Shown: positions 44,275-53,996, counted from the first letter of the stretch. The stretch is DNA of 64,000 nt from Cupriavidus taiwanensis (GCF_900250115.1 NZ_LT984803.1:2569583-2633582), one strand, 5' to 3'. Notes: generated from the sequence alone by a model not told the origin. Made by a program: numbers and translations.

Positions 44275-45390
44275 TCAGGCGTTGTGCGGGCCGTTGTTGG
44301 CTTCCAGCTTCTCGGTCGGAGCGTGCTCGACCGGCGCCTTGTCCTCGGTGGCAGGCTTGCCGGCGTTGGCGGGCGCGTTGCGCACGCCGATCAGCTGGCG
44401 CAGGCGGGCGCGCTCGGCCAGCACCTTGGCGCCGTAGCCGCCATCGGTGGCCGTGGTGGCGCCGACGTAGTACTTCAGGCCGCCCTCGAGCGAGCCGGCG
44501 CGGGCGATGCAGTCCTTGAGCACCAGCGCGCCGATCTTGATGTTGGCGTACGGGTTCAGCGCCGCGGACACGCCGCCGACGGCTTCGTACTTGTCCTGGT
44601 GGACCTTGGTCATGACCTGCATCAGGCCCTGCGCGCCCACGCCGCTTTCGGCGTACGGGTTGAAGCTGGACTCGATCGCGATCACCCCCAAAATCAGCAG
44701 CGGGTCGATGCCGACCTCGCGCCCGGTCAGGTAAGCCGCCTTGACCAGCTGCGCGGTGGCCTGCGCCGCCACGCGGTACTTGCGGGCGATATAGTCCGCC
44801 ACGGCGGCCTGCTCGCGCGCGCTGCCGAGCGTCGCACCGGTGCTGCGGGCGTCCATGGCCACGCGCGTCACCGGGATCTGCGCGGCCAGGTGCGCGACCG
44901 ACGGCACCTTGGTATTGGCCGCCAGGCTCCATTCGTCGACGCCCGACACAGTCGGCAGGCCCAGCTTGCCGCCGCGGCCAGTGCCCGCGCCATAGCCGAA
45001 CCTGGCCACCGCGACGTCCGCCGTGCTCGGCGGGACGGCGCTGGCTACGGCCGGGCCGTTGGCAGCGCTGGCGGCCGGGCCGGCATGCGCGGGTGCTGCC
45101 ACGGCGGCGCGCACCAGCACCGCGGGCGCTTCGTCGCCGGCCAGCAAGGCGGCCAGTGTGGTGCGCCATTCCTGGCTCACCGACAGCGACACCGCCGAAA
45201 CCACCGCCACCACGCCCAGGCTGTTCAGGGCGTACTTCAGCGTCGTGCGGCCGCCGCGCAACGCGCGGCCCGCGACCGGATGCGCGAGACGGACCTGCAA
45301 TGCCCGACTCACTCCGGGTACCGGCTGTCGGAGGCGGACCTGCAGGGCCCGCCCGATGCCGGGAAGATGAAGGGTTTTCCAACCGCTCAT
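44275..45390 (-). CDS. Lytic transglycosylase (SLT domain)
   Basis: A 371-residue cell-wall hydrolase that cleaves peptidoglycan glycan strands with formation of anhydro-muropeptides. A membrane-proximal hydrophobic stretch (LNSLGVVAVVSAVSLSVS, about 55-72) follows an unusual basic N-terminus containing two copies of a RALQVRL...PV.G unit. The SLT catalytic domain spans about 235-335 with GIDPLLILGVIAIESSFNPYA (catalytic Glu in IES) and GLMQVM. The ATG at 45390 is fixed by a perfect GGAGG seven bases upstream. The preceding leader is about 350 bases and highly structured (separate entry). Confidence 0.88.
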   Translation of the reverse strand: MSGWKTLHLPGIGRALQVRLRQPVPGVSRALQVRLAHPVAGRALRGGRTTLKYALNSLGVVAVVSAVSLSVSQEWRTTLAALLAGDEAPAVLVRAAVAAPAHAGPAASAANGPAVASAVPPSTADVAVARFGYGAGTGRGGKLGLPTVSGVDEWSLAANTKVPSVAHLAAQIPVTRVAMDARSTGATLGSAREQAAVADYIARKYRVAAQATAQLVKAAYLTGREVGIDPLLILGVIAIESSFNPYAESGVGAQGLMQVMTKVHQDKYEAVGGVSAALNPYANIKIGALVLKDCIARAGSLEGGLKYYVGATTATDGGYGAKVLAERARLRQLIGVRNAPANAGKPATEDKAPVEHAPTEKLEANNGPHNA

Positions 45391-45743
45391 GCTTACCTCC
45401 ATCCGTTGCCCGCTTCGCGTGCCCGACTGCGGCATGCGCCCGATCTCAACGTACTCAAGTAAGGATGCCGCGCCGTCCAGCAGTGACGACCAAGCACCTG
45501 TTGGCAGGGCGCTCCCCTTGCGCCCAACTGGAAACAGGCCACGCCCTGGGGGAGCGCTACCTGCCACGACTTAACTCTCTCTACACTCCGGCAAGTCGCC
45601 GGAGGCGACCGGTCCCCCGCGATGCGCGGGTCTGTGACCATCGGTCCTTGCTGGAGGGACTCTCTGGCACATTCTTTTTATGTGCACCCCTTGACACAGG
45701 GGAGAATCCATGTTGCGACGCAACACTCCATGGAGCAGACCGG
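45391..45743 (-). ncRNA. Long structured 5' leader of the lytic transglycosylase gene (candidate RNA element)
   Basis: From the promoter at 45744-45772 the transcript would run about 345 bases before the start codon. The segment is packed with hairpins: TCCAT/GTTGC-GAC-GCAAC/ATGGA (45707-45734), CCCC/GGGG (45687-45702), GCACAT/ATGTGC (45667-45685), CCCGCG-ATG-CGCGGG (45616-45630), and a long 45502-45566 hairpin with arms TGGCAGG plus GCGCTCCCC. Two hairpins compete: CTCCGGC/GCCGGAG (45586-45604) and GTCGCC/GGCGAC (45595-45609). I recognise no known riboswitch core (c-di-GMP, cobalamin, yybP, ydaO) and no 6S, tmRNA or RNase P motif. The strand is inferred from promoter and RBS. Confidence 0.45.
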
Positions 45744-45772
45744 ATTGTAGAAACCGTGTTATATCCCGTCAA
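45744..45772 (-). promoter_or_regulatory. Strong sigma70 promoter for the structured leader
   Basis: On the minus strand TTGACG (45772-45767), a 17-base spacer and TACAAT (45749-45744). It is close to consensus, with transcription expected to start near 45737. Confidence 0.7.
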
Positions 45773-46039
45773 GAATAACAAATCGATAATTAACTACTTC
45801 CAGTTATTTGTAACACGACGGTTCTGGTCGGCGGGGCATCACTCGGACCCCCGCAAACGCAGGCGTGGCCTTGGCTCGCCGCGCTGGCACCGGCCCCCGC
45901 GCGGACAAAAAACTTACACTTTCCGAAGTATCGGGCTGATGATTTTTTTGCCGCTGCCGCGAGGAATGTGTATCGTCACCGACCTGACTGCCGCCTCCCT
46001 GGATCCGGTGCGGGATGCCGCACCACAACAGAATTCACC
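45773..46039. other. AT-rich divergent intergenic region before ubiD
   Basis: A 267-base stretch between the leader promoter and ubiD. Its first 60 bases are unusually AT-rich and contain partial inverted repeats around CCGTGTTATA and TAACACGACGG. It should carry the ubiD promoter; CTTACACTTTCC near 45910 is a weak candidate. No gene seen. Confidence 0.4.
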
Positions 46040-47566
46040 ATGCAATACAAAGACTTGCGCGATTTCATCGGCCAGCTCGAAAACCTTGGCGAGCTGCAGC
46101 GCATCGCCCGGCCGGTGTCGCCCAACCTGGAAATGACCGAAATCTGCGACCGCCTGCTGCGCGCCGGCGGTCCCGCGGTCGTCTTCGAGCAACCTGCGGG
46201 TGCTCCCCATGGCGACATCTATAGCGTGCCGGTGCTGGCCAATCTGTTCGGCACGACACGCAGAGTCGCATTTGGCATGGGCGCCGAATCGATGGAAGAC
46301 CTGCGCGACATCGGCCGGGTGCTGTCGGCGCTGAAGGAGCCGGAGCCGCCGCGCGGGCTGCGCGAGGCCGGCAAGCTGTTCACCCTGGCCAAGTCGGTAT
46401 GGGACATGGCGCCCAAGCGCGTCAGCAGCCCGGCGTGCCAGGAGGTGGTGTGGGAAGGCAACGACGTCGACCTGGCGCGCCTGCCGATCCAGACCTGCTG
46501 GCCCGGCGACGCTGCCCCGCTGATCACCTGGGGACTGGTGGTGACCAAGGGCCCGCACAAGAAGCGCCAGAACCTGGGCATCTACCGCCAGCAGGTGATC
46601 GGCCGCAACCAGGTCATCATGCGCTGGCTGGCGCATCGCGGCGGCGCGCTCGATTTCCGCGAGCATGCGCTGGCCAACCCCGGCAAGCCGTTCCCGATCG
46701 CGGTGGCGCTGGGCGCCGACCCCGCCACCATCCTGGGCGCGGTGACACCGGTGCCCGATACGCTGTCCGAATACCAGTTCGCCGGGCTGCTGCGCGGCAG
46801 CCGCACCGCGCTGGCGGGCTGCCTGACGCCGACGCTGTCGGAGCTGAGCGTGCCGGCCTCGGCCGAGATCGTGCTGGAAGGCCATATCCAGCCCGACCCG
46901 AGCCACCCGTCCGGCTACCAGCATGCGCTGGAGGGCCCGTTCGGCGACCACACCGGCTACTACAACGAGCAGGACTGGTTCCCGGTCTTCACCATCGACC
47001 GCATCACCATGCGGCGCGACCCGATCTACCACTCCACCTACACCGGCAAGCCGCCCGATGAGCCCGCCGTGCTGGGCGTGGCGCTGAACGAGGTGTTCGT
47101 GCCGCTGCTGCAGAAGCAGTTCCCGGAGATCACCGACTTCTACCTGCCACCCGAGGGCTGCAGCTATCGCATGGCGCTGGTGCGCATGAAGAAGCAGTAC
47201 GCCGGCCATGCCAAGCGCGTGATGTTCGGCGTGTGGAGCTTCCTGCGCCAGTTCATGTATACGAAGTTCATCGTGGTGGTCGACGACGATGTCGACGTGC
47301 GCGACTGGAAGGAAGTGATCTGGGCCATCACCACCCGCGTCGACCCCAGCCGCGACACGGTGCTGGTCGACAATACCCCGATCGATTACCTCGACTTCGC
47401 CTCGCCGGTGTCGGGCCTCGGTTCCAAGATGGGCATCGATGCCACCGACAAATGGCCCGGCGAGACCACGCGCGAATGGGGCACGCCGATCGCCATGGAC
47501 GCGGCGGTCAAGGCCAGGGTCGACACCCTGTGGGAAACGCTGTTCGAGCGTCCCGGCGCCCGGTGA
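46040..47566 (+). CDS. ubiD: UbiD family 4-hydroxy-3-polyprenylbenzoate decarboxylase
   Basis: A 508-residue decarboxylase that uses prenylated FMN (made by UbiX) to decarboxylate the ubiquinone head-group precursor. Landmarks are [14 protein letters not shown] at the start, [51 protein letters not shown] and [10 protein letters not shown] with the acidic catalytic residues nearby. Length and N-terminus match ubiquinone-type UbiD, not aromatic-acid decarboxylases. ATG 46040 gives the canonical start. Confidence 0.95.
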   Translation: MQYKDLRDFIGQLENLGELQRIARPVSPNLEMTEICDRLLRAGGPAVVFEQPAGAPHGDIYSVPVLANLFGTTRRVAFGMGAESMEDLRDIGRVLSALKEPEPPRGLREAGKLFTLAKSVWDMAPKRVSSPACQEVVWEGNDVDLARLPIQTCWPGDAAPLITWGLVVTKGPHKKRQNLGIYRQQVIGRNQVIMRWLAHRGGALDFREHALANPGKPFPIAVALGADPATILGAVTPVPDTLSEYQFAGLLRGSRTALAGCLTPTLSELSVPASAEIVLEGHIQPDPSHPSGYQHALEGPFGDHTGYYNEQDWFPVFTIDRITMRRDPIYHSTYTGKPPDEPAVLGVALNEVFVPLLQKQFPEITDFYLPPEGCSYRMALVRMKKQYAGHAKRVMFGVWSFLRQFMYTKFIVVVDDDVDVRDWKEVIWAITTRVDPSRDTVLVDNTPIDYLDFASPVSGLGSKMGIDATDKWPGETTREWGTPIAMDAAVKARVDTLWETLFERPGAR

Positions 47567-47695
47567 TGGCAGCGGGCAGGCGCCTGCGGCGATCCGCCGT
47601 TATCATGTCACGCTGATGCCGGGCGCCGCGACAGGCGCCCGCGACCAACCATCGCACCATCCGATGCCCGCGCCAGACGGGCCCGAGGAGGAGAC

Positions 47696-49720
47696 ATGAG
47701 CACCGCCGCCCCGCTCGCCGAAGGGAACCTGATGTGGACGCCGTCCGAGGCATTCCGCGAGCGCAGCCAGATCGCGCAGTTCATGCGCTGGCTGCGCACC
47801 GAACGCGGCCTGGCCTTCGACGACTACGACAGCCTGTGGCAATGGTCGGTCACCGAACTGGAAGCCTTCTGGGACGCGGTGCGCGCCTACTTCGACGTGC
47901 GCTTCGACACCCCGGCCACGCAAGTGCTGGACCGGCGCACCATGCCGGGCGCGCGCTGGTTCGACGGCGCCACGCTGAACTACGTGCAGCAGGTGTTCCG
48001 CCACGCCGGCACGGGCGCGGCCCGCGAGCGTACCGCCATCCGCTACGCGGGCGAGGCGCAGCCGCTGGCCGACATCAGCTGGCACGCGCTCGAAGCCCAG
48101 GTCGCCTCGCTCGCGCATGCGCTGCGCCAGATGGGCGTGCAGCGCGGCGACCGCGTCGCCGGCTACCTGCCCAATATCCCCGCCACCGTGGTCGCCTTCC
48201 TGGCCACCGCCAGCCTGGGCGGGGTCTGGTCCGGCTGCGCGCCGGACATGGGCCAGGTGGCAGTGGTCGACCGCTTCCGCCAGATCGCGCCCAAGGTGCT
48301 GATCGCCGTCGACGGCTACCGCTACGGCGGCAAGGCCTACGACCGCGCGCCGGTGCTGGCCGAGCTGGTCGCCGCCCTGCCCTCGCTGACCGACCTGGTG
48401 CTGGTGCCGCAAACCGGCAGCGGCGCCGCGGCGCCCGCCGGCGTGCGCGTCCATGCCTGGCAGCAGGCGCTGGCGCACGACGTGCCGCTGGCGATCGAGC
48501 CGGTGCCGTTCGACCATCCGCTGTGGATCGTCTATTCGTCCGGCACCACCGGCATGCCCAAGCCGATCGTGCACGGCCATGGCGGCATCGTCATCGAGCA
48601 GCTCAAGCTGATGGCGTTCCACAACAACCTCGGCCCGGACGACGTGTTCCACTGGTACAGCAGCAGCGGCTGGATCATGTGGAATGCGCAGGTGGCCGGG
48701 CTGCTGCTGGGCACCACCATCGCGCTCTACGACGGCAACCCGGCCTGGCCCGACGCCGGCGTGCTGTGGCGCTTTGTCGACGATGCCGGCGTGACCCTGT
48801 TCGGCGCCGGCGCGGCGTTCTTCACCAACTGCATGAAGGCCGGCATCGAGCCGGCGCGCATCGCCGACGTGTCGCGCCTGCGTGGACTGGGCTCGACTGG
48901 CTCGCCGCTGCCGGTCGAGGCCTACGACTGGATTTACCGCCATGTGCGCGAAGACATCTGGCTGGTGCCGATGTCGGGCGGCACCGACTTCGCCGGCTCG
49001 TTCGTCGCCGGCTGCCCGCTGCTACCGGTCTCTTCCGGCGAGATGCAGTGCCGTTGCCTGGGCGCGAAGGTGGAAGCCTTCGATGACCACGGCCAGCCGC
49101 TGGTCGACGCGGTCGGCGAGCTGGTCTGCACCGAGCCGATGCCGTCGATGCCGCTCTACCTGTGGGGCGACACCGACGGCAAGCGCTACCGCGACAGCTA
49201 TTTCGACACCTACCCGGGCGCGTGGCGGCATGGCGACTGGATCAAGATCACCAAACGCGGCGGCGCGGTGATCTACGGGCGTTCCGACGCCACCATCAAC
49301 CGCCACGGCATCCGCATGGGCACCAGCGAGCTGTACCGCGTGGTCGAAGACCTGCCCGAAGTGCTCGACAGCATGGTGGTCGACCTGGAATACCTGGGCC
49401 GCGAATCGTATATGCCGCTGTTCGTGGTGCTGCGCGAAGGCGTGGTGCTCGACGACGCGCTGCGCGACACCTTGCGCGCGCGCATCCGCAGCGCGCTGTC
49501 GTCGCGCCACGTGCCCAACGAGATCGTGCAGGCGCCCGGCGTGCCGCGCACGCTGTCGGGCAAGAAGATGGAGGTGCCGATCAAGAAGCTGCTGCTGGGC
49601 CACGCGCCGCAGGGCATCGCCAACCGCGACGCCATGGCCAACCCCGACACGCTCGACTGGTACTTCGACTATGCCGCGCGCTTCCTCGAGGCGCGCCAGG
49701 CCGAGTCGGCCACGAACTGA
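47696..49720 (+). CDS. Acetoacetyl-CoA synthetase
   Basis: A 674-residue ANL-family ligase forming acetoacetyl-CoA from acetoacetate, CoA and ATP; it feeds ketone bodies and polyhydroxybutyrate breakdown products back into metabolism. Motifs are IVYSSGTTGMPKPIVHGHGG (ATP loop), WYSSSGWIMWN, GGTDFAGSFVAGCP, GDWIKITKRGGAVIYGRSD and the C-terminal SGKKMEVPIKKLL lysine. The N-terminal 100 residues (FMRWLRTERGL) are typical of acetoacetate ligases, not acetyl-CoA synthetases. GGAGGAG precedes the ATG. Confidence 0.93.
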   Translation: MSTAAPLAEGNLMWTPSEAFRERSQIAQFMRWLRTERGLAFDDYDSLWQWSVTELEAFWDAVRAYFDVRFDTPATQVLDRRTMPGARWFDGATLNYVQQVFRHAGTGAARERTAIRYAGEAQPLADISWHALEAQVASLAHALRQMGVQRGDRVAGYLPNIPATVVAFLATASLGGVWSGCAPDMGQVAVVDRFRQIAPKVLIAVDGYRYGGKAYDRAPVLAELVAALPSLTDLVLVPQTGSGAAAPAGVRVHAWQQALAHDVPLAIEPVPFDHPLWIVYSSGTTGMPKPIVHGHGGIVIEQLKLMAFHNNLGPDDVFHWYSSSGWIMWNAQVAGLLLGTTIALYDGNPAWPDAGVLWRFVDDAGVTLFGAGAAFFTNCMKAGIEPARIADVSRLRGLGSTGSPLPVEAYDWIYRHVREDIWLVPMSGGTDFAGSFVAGCPLLPVSSGEMQCRCLGAKVEAFDDHGQPLVDAVGELVCTEPMPSMPLYLWGDTDGKRYRDSYFDTYPGAWRHGDWIKITKRGGAVIYGRSDATINRHGIRMGTSELYRVVEDLPEVLDSMVVDLEYLGRESYMPLFVVLREGVVLDDALRDTLRARIRSALSSRHVPNEIVQAPGVPRTLSGKKMEVPIKKLLLGHAPQGIANRDAMANPDTLDWYFDYAARFLEARQAESATN

Positions 49721-49744
49721 GCACCGGCTCCGCATCCACACGCC

Positions 49745-50647
49745 ATGCACCATCCGCCAACCGAGGACTTCCAGGGCCAGCCGCTGGTGCGGATCGGCCA
49801 GGCCGATTCCTACCTGCTGCTGGCGCCGCAACATGGCGCGCGCCTGGTCCGCTGGGTGCACCGCGGGCACGACCTGCTGTACTGGCCCGACGCCGCCGAC
49901 TGGAGCCGCCCGGCCAAGATCCGTGGCGGCAACCCGCTGCTGTTCCCGTTTATCGGGCGGCATTTTGTCGACGGCACGCCTGGGCAGTGGCGTGACGCCA
50001 GCGGGACGGTCCACACGCTCGCACAGCATGGCTTTGCGCGCGACCTGCCGTTCGAGGTCAGCGCCGTCGACACCCGCACCGCCATCACCATGACGCTGCG
50101 CGACAGCGAGGCCACGCGCGCCGGCTATCCGTTTGCCTTCGTGTTCGACGTGATCTACGCCTTGCTGCCCGACGGCCTGGAGGTGACGCTGCGCACCGCC
50201 AACCCCGGCCCGCAACGCCTGCCGTGTTATCCGGGCCACCACTTCTATTTCGCCCTGCCTCACGCCCAGCGCGCCGCGGCGTCGCTGGCGTTGCCCGCCA
50301 CCGCGCGCCTGCGCCAGCTACTCGATGGCAGCCCCGCAGGGGCCGAATCCGGCGAGTCGACCTACCAGCTCGACGATCCACGGCTGCAGGACACGTTCCA
50401 CGTCTTCCGCGCCAGCCCCGCGGCCGAACTGGCCATGCCGGACCGCCGTATCCGCTTCGAGCTGGACCTGCCCGGCAGTGCGCCCTGGCATGCCGTGACC
50501 ACGTGGTCCGAGAGCGAGGCCTCTGACTTCTATTGCGTCGAACCGTGGGTGGGACTGCCCGATGCCATCCACCATGGCCAGGGCTTGCGCTGGCTCGAGC
50601 CGGGCCAGAGCGAAAGCGCGGTGTGCCGGCTGCGCGTCGCCGCCTGA
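49745..50647 (+). CDS. Aldose 1-epimerase family protein
   Basis: A 300-residue galactose-mutarotase-fold protein. Visible are LVRWVHRGHDLLYWPD, IRGGNPLLFPFIGRH, TLAQHGFARDLPFEV with the active-site histidine, GHHFYFALP with the second histidine, and a C-terminal FYCVEPWVGLPDAIHHG carrying the catalytic glutamate. It could act on aldoses or, like YeaD, on hexose-6-phosphates. It follows the ligase gene by 24 bases and may share its transcript. Confidence 0.88.
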   Translation: MHHPPTEDFQGQPLVRIGQADSYLLLAPQHGARLVRWVHRGHDLLYWPDAADWSRPAKIRGGNPLLFPFIGRHFVDGTPGQWRDASGTVHTLAQHGFARDLPFEVSAVDTRTAITMTLRDSEATRAGYPFAFVFDVIYALLPDGLEVTLRTANPGPQRLPCYPGHHFYFALPHAQRAAASLALPATARLRQLLDGSPAGAESGESTYQLDDPRLQDTFHVFRASPAAELAMPDRRIRFELDLPGSAPWHAVTTWSESEASDFYCVEPWVGLPDAIHHGQGLRWLEPGQSESAVCRLRVAA

Positions 50648-50662
50648 TTCAGGCAGCGACGC

Positions 50663-51040
50663 TCAGTGTTCGAAATCGAGCCCGCCGATCAGGATCTGCG
50701 GGTCGGCCTGCGACAGCGAGCGGAAGTCGATGCCGCGCGGCTCCTGCCACGCCCGCAGCTTGGACGGCAGCGCCGCCAGGTAGCCGGCAAAGCGCGCCTC
50801 GCCGCCCGCCGCGAACAGGCGCTGCACTTCCAGCCCGTTCCACGCCAGCGTGATATCGAGCGCATACGGATGGCGCCGCAGTTCGGGCGGGCCGTCTCCG
50901 GTCACGCGCAAGCGCGGCGCATGCCCCGGCGCTTCGGCCGGCAAGGGGTGCAGTTGCAAGCGCCGGTGTTGCTGGCCGATCGCGTCGGCGATGCGCGGCA
51001 GGCATTCGGCTTCAAAGCGGGCAAAGAAGTCAGTGGTCAA
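50663..51040 (-). CDS. Hypothetical protein
   Basis: A 125-residue soluble protein of unrecognised family. It has a helical N-terminus (FFARFEAECLPRIADAIGQQHRR), a middle with HPYALDITLAWNGLEVQRLF that looks like beta strands, and an acidic end. No signal peptide, membrane segment or cysteine motif. The frame has codon use like its neighbours and no overlapping rival, so it is probably real. It converges with the aldose epimerase gene. Confidence 0.65.
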   Translation of the reverse strand: MTTDFFARFEAECLPRIADAIGQQHRRLQLHPLPAEAPGHAPRLRVTGDGPPELRRHPYALDITLAWNGLEVQRLFAAGGEARFAGYLAALPSKLRAWQEPRGIDFRSLSQADPQILIGGLDFEH

Positions 51041-51190
51041 GGTGGGGGCGTCCTGACGTTGGGGGCGGGGTCACGGCGCATCGGGCGTGCGTCATGGTGC
51101 CGGCCACTATACGACGGGCGTCAACCCTCGCGGTAGACGCGGAAACCCCCGGCGACAGCACCTCGGTCTCGCGGGCAAGCGCGGCATATC

Positions 51191-51433
51191 ATGCCGGTGA
51201 TGGAGAGCTACAGGAACCTCAGCGGCAAATCGGGCGTCATCGCCTACGAACTGGGTCCGGACCATATCCGGGTTCGGTTTGGCGACGGCCATGTCTACAC
51301 CTATGACTACCGCAGCACCGGCCGCGGCAAGGTTGAACAGATGAAGCGCCTTGCCACTGCCGGACGCGGGCTGTGCAGCTTTATCAGCCAGGTGGTCGGC
51401 AACAATTTCGCGTACAAGGACACCCGGGGCTGA
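51191..51433 (+). CDS. Small protein, KTSC-like
   Basis: An 80-residue protein: SGVIAYELGPDHIRVRFGDGHVYTYDYRSTG, then LATAGRGLCSFISQVVGNNF. The pattern of a short beta unit with an aromatic YxYxY strand followed by a helix resembles the KTSC domain, a small fold found alone or beside RNA-related enzymes. Identification is by eye and tentative. ATG 51200 is an alternative start. A tRNA gene follows 60 bases later. Confidence 0.6.
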   Translation: MPVMESYRNLSGKSGVIAYELGPDHIRVRFGDGHVYTYDYRSTGRGKVEQMKRLATAGRGLCSFISQVVGNNFAYKDTRG

Positions 51434-51493
51434 ATGGGGCCTATCCGGCACTCGCTTGCACTGCCGTGCTTTCCCGCATAGAATCGCGGGTTC

Positions 51494-51568
51494 GCGGGCG
51501 TCGTATAATGGCTATTACCTTAGCTTCCCAAGCTAAAGACGTGGGTTCGATTCCCATCGCCCGCTCCA
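51494..51568 (+). tRNA. tRNA-Gly (anticodon CCC)
   Basis: A 75-nt tRNA with encoded CCA. The acceptor stem is GCGGGCG/CGCCCGC, the anticodon stem TTAGC/GCTAA encloses TTCCCAA with CCC as anticodon, and the T-arm contains GGTTCGATTCC. It reads the glycine codon GGG. Confidence 0.96.
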
Positions 51569-51582
51569 CTTCCAGTCGAGAC

Positions 51583-51628
51583 AAGCCGCCTTTGCCACCG
51601 TTACGGTGATCCGCCCGGCGGCTTTTTT
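51583..51628 (+). terminator. Terminator after tRNA-Gly
   Basis: AAGCCGCC (51583-51590) pairs with GGCGGCTT (51617-51624), with a nested CACCG-tta-CGGTG hairpin and a T6 run. It ends seven bases before the trmB start codon. Confidence 0.75.
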
Positions 51629-51634
51629 GTTGCC

Positions 51635-52399
51635 ATGCTTCCCCAAGACCCCAGCACCGGGCCGGCCGACGACGCCGCGCCAGCGTCCGCCCCCTCTCCT
51701 GCCGATCCTGAAGGCGTTGCGCATCCGCGCCGGATCCGTTCGTTCGTGCGCCGCGCGGGCCGGACTTCGACGGGGCAGCAACGTGCCATCGACGAGGTCG
51801 GGCCGCGCATGATGGTGCCGTACGCGCCGCAGCCGCTGGACTGGGAGGCGACCTTTGGCCGCCGGGCGCCGTCGATCCTGGAGATCGGCTTCGGCATGGG
51901 CGAGACCACCGCGCATATCGCCGGCCTGCGGCCGCAGGACAACTTCCTCGGCTGCGAGGTGCATGAGCCGGGCGTGGGCGCGCTGCTCAAGCTGATCGAC
52001 GAGCGCGGCCTGTCCAATGTGCGCATCCTGCAGCACGACGCGGTGGAAGTGATCGCGCATATGCTGACCGACGCTTGCCTCGACGGCGTGCACATCTACT
52101 TTCCGGACCCGTGGCACAAGAAGCGCCACAACAAGCGCCGGCTGGTGCAGCCGCCGCTGGTTAAACTGCTGGCCGCTCGCCTGAAGCCGGGCGGCTATAT
52201 CCACTGCGCCACCGACTGGGAAGAGTACGCGCACCAGATGGTGGAAGTGCTGTCGGCCGAGCCGCTGCTGGAAAACACCGCGGCGGCGACGGATGGCTTT
52301 GCCGAGCGGCCCGATTACCGCCCCGTGACCAAGTTCGAGCGGCGTGGCGTGCGGCTCGGGCACGGCGTGTGGGACGTGGTGTTCCGCAAGCGCGCCTGA
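51635..52399 (+). CDS. trmB: tRNA (guanine-N7)-methyltransferase
   Basis: A 254-residue SAM enzyme that methylates G46 in the variable loop of tRNAs. Motifs are [12 protein letters not shown] (SAM binding), [15 protein letters not shown], the signature [18 protein letters not shown] and [13 protein letters not shown]. The first 30 residues are disordered Pro/Ala. The start is close to the tRNA terminator, so ATG 51635 could be slightly early, but no better start is obvious. Confidence 0.96.
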   Translation: MLPQDPSTGPADDAAPASAPSPADPEGVAHPRRIRSFVRRAGRTSTGQQRAIDEVGPRMMVPYAPQPLDWEATFGRRAPSILEIGFGMGETTAHIAGLRPQDNFLGCEVHEPGVGALLKLIDERGLSNVRILQHDAVEVIAHMLTDACLDGVHIYFPDPWHKKRHNKRRLVQPPLVKLLAARLKPGGYIHCATDWEEYAHQMVEVLSAEPLLENTAAATDGFAERPDYRPVTKFERRGVRLGHGVWDVVFRKRA

Positions 52400-52418
52400 G
52401 CGCGGCAAACGCGCATAC

Positions 52419-52448
52419 AAAAAAGCGTGGCATCTGCCACGCTTTTTT
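52419..52448. terminator. Bidirectional terminator between trmB and uppP
   Basis: AAAAAAGCGTGGCA-tc-TGCCACGCTTTTTT: 14-base perfect arms with T6 on both strands, between convergent genes. Confidence 0.95.
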
Positions 52449-52469
52449 GTTGCCCGCGCTACGGCGACA

Positions 52470-53351
52470 TCAGGCGTGCCAGGACACCAGGCCGGTGTAC
52501 GCGGTCAGCAGCACCACGATGCCGAAGGCGATGCGGTACCACGCGAACGGCTTGAAGTCGTGCGTGGCGACGAAACGCAGCAGCCAGCGCACGCACAGGA
52601 AGGCGGACAGGAAGGCAAAGACGAAGCCGACCGCGAAGATGCCGAGATCGTCGCCTTCCAGCAGCGCGCGCGCCTTGTAGAGTTCGTAGACGGTGGCGCC
52701 GAAGATCACCGGGATCGCCAGGAAGAACGAGAACTCGGTGGCCACCTGCCGCGACAGCCCGAACAGCATGCCGCCGATGATGGTGGCACCGGAGCGCGAG
52801 GTGCCCGGCACCAGCGCGAAGCACTGCGCCAGCCCCACCTTGAGCGCATCGCGCCAGTTCAGGTCGTCGACCGACTCGATGCGCGGCGCGCCGGCCTTGG
52901 CGGCTTCCAGCAGCGCATTGCCCTGCGGATGCGAGACCGTGCCGCGGCGCGCGTCGCGCCATTCGGCCAGCAGGATCACCACGCCGCCGACGATAAAGGC
53001 CAGCGCCACCGAGATCGGGTTGAACAGGTGGGCCTTGATCCATTTGCCGAAGATAAACGCCAGCACGATCGCCGGCACCGACGCGATCACCACGTTGGCG
53101 GCGAAGCGCTGCGACAGCGGGTCGTCGCGCAGGCCGCGCACCACCTTGCCGATGCGCGCGCGGAACTCCCAGCACACCGCCAGGATGGCGCCGAACTGGA
53201 TCACGATCTCGAAGATCTTGCCCTTCTCGTCGTTGAAGTCGAGCAGCTGGCCGGCCAGGATCAGGTGGCCGGTGCTGGAAATGGGAAGAAACTCGGTCAG
53301 GCCTTCGACGATGCCGAGGATCACGGCCTTCAGCGCTAGTGCGATTTCCAT
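52470..53351 (-). CDS. uppP: Undecaprenyl-diphosphatase
   Basis: A 293-residue polytopic inner-membrane phosphatase (BacA/UppP) that recycles undecaprenyl diphosphate to the monophosphate carrier used for peptidoglycan and other envelope glycans. Landmarks are the [17 protein letters not shown] motif near residue 16 and [16 protein letters not shown], both forming the active site. Overexpression of this family gives bacitracin resistance. Confidence 0.97.
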   Translation of the reverse strand: MEIALALKAVILGIVEGLTEFLPISSTGHLILAGQLLDFNDEKGKIFEIVIQFGAILAVCWEFRARIGKVVRGLRDDPLSQRFAANVVIASVPAIVLAFIFGKWIKAHLFNPISVALAFIVGGVVILLAEWRDARRGTVSHPQGNALLEAAKAGAPRIESVDDLNWRDALKVGLAQCFALVPGTSRSGATIIGGMLFGLSRQVATEFSFFLAIPVIFGATVYELYKARALLEGDDLGIFAVGFVFAFLSAFLCVRWLLRFVATHDFKPFAWYRIAFGIVVLLTAYTGLVSWHA

Positions 53352-53435
53352 GCGGAATCAAAGAGACGTAGTCACGGGCGTTGCCCGGCGTGGTGCCGGA
53401 CCGCCCGCATTGTTTGTTGTTCGATGCGCCCCCGG

Positions 53436-53996
53436 TCAGGGGCGGTTGATCTTGACGTTGATGCCGTCAGGCAAAACGGTGATTGTACCGGGCTCGACGT
53501 GCGTGCCGGCAACACGCAGCTGGTCTTCGCGGAAGGTATAGAGCGGATAGCCCTGCAACAGCTGCTCGGCCAGGATGCCGCCCAGCGCATTGAGCTGGCG
53601 CGAGAACTGCGCGGGCATGCCCTGCACGTCGAAGCGCCTGACCTCCGGATCCTGCAGCACCACCGAACGCGTGGGCTCGTCGTAGCGCAGCCCGCTGTCC
53701 AGCGCGAAGCGGCCGCTCAGGGCCTGGCTGAAGAACAGCTTGTTGTCGATGGTGGCGTCGAACTGCACGTTGACGCGGTTGCGCACGGCGTCCAGCGTCA
53801 GCTGCGGGTTGGTCAGCTGGATGTCGAACAGCTCCATGTAGCGCTTGTTGAACGGGAACTTGCGCTCCAGTGCCGGCTGCAGCTGGCTTTGCGAGAACGT
53901 GTACTCGCTGCGGAAGGCGCCGCAGGCGGCCAGGCCCACGGCCAGGGTTGCCGCGGCGGCAGCGGCCAGCCAGCGCCGTCGGGTAGTCCGGATCAT
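53436..53996 (-). CDS. DUF1439 (YceB-like) lipoprotein
   Basis: A 186-residue lipoprotein with signal peptide and lipobox LAACGAF. The mature part has EYTFSQSQLQPALERKFPF, LTNPQLTLDAVRNRVNVQFDATI and a late LPDGINVKI strand, matching YceB/DUF1439 proteins, whose fold resembles lipid-binding SMP-like modules. Function unproven. It probably forms a pair with the upstream cysteine-cluster gene, 61 bases away. Confidence 0.85.
   Translation of the reverse strand: MIRTTRRRWLAAAAAATLAVGLAACGAFRSEYTFSQSQLQPALERKFPFNKRYMELFDIQLTNPQLTLDAVRNRVNVQFDATIDNKLFFSQALSGRFALDSGLRYDEPTRSVVLQDPEVRRFDVQGMPAQFSRQLNALGGILAEQLLQGYPLYTFREDQLRVAGTHVEPGTITVLPDGINVKINRP

Noticed and set aside
45440..45740. 6S RNA, tmRNA or RNase P RNA at the hairpin-rich region
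   Set aside because: None of the conserved core sequences of these RNAs is present on either strand; the region is better explained as a leader RNA.
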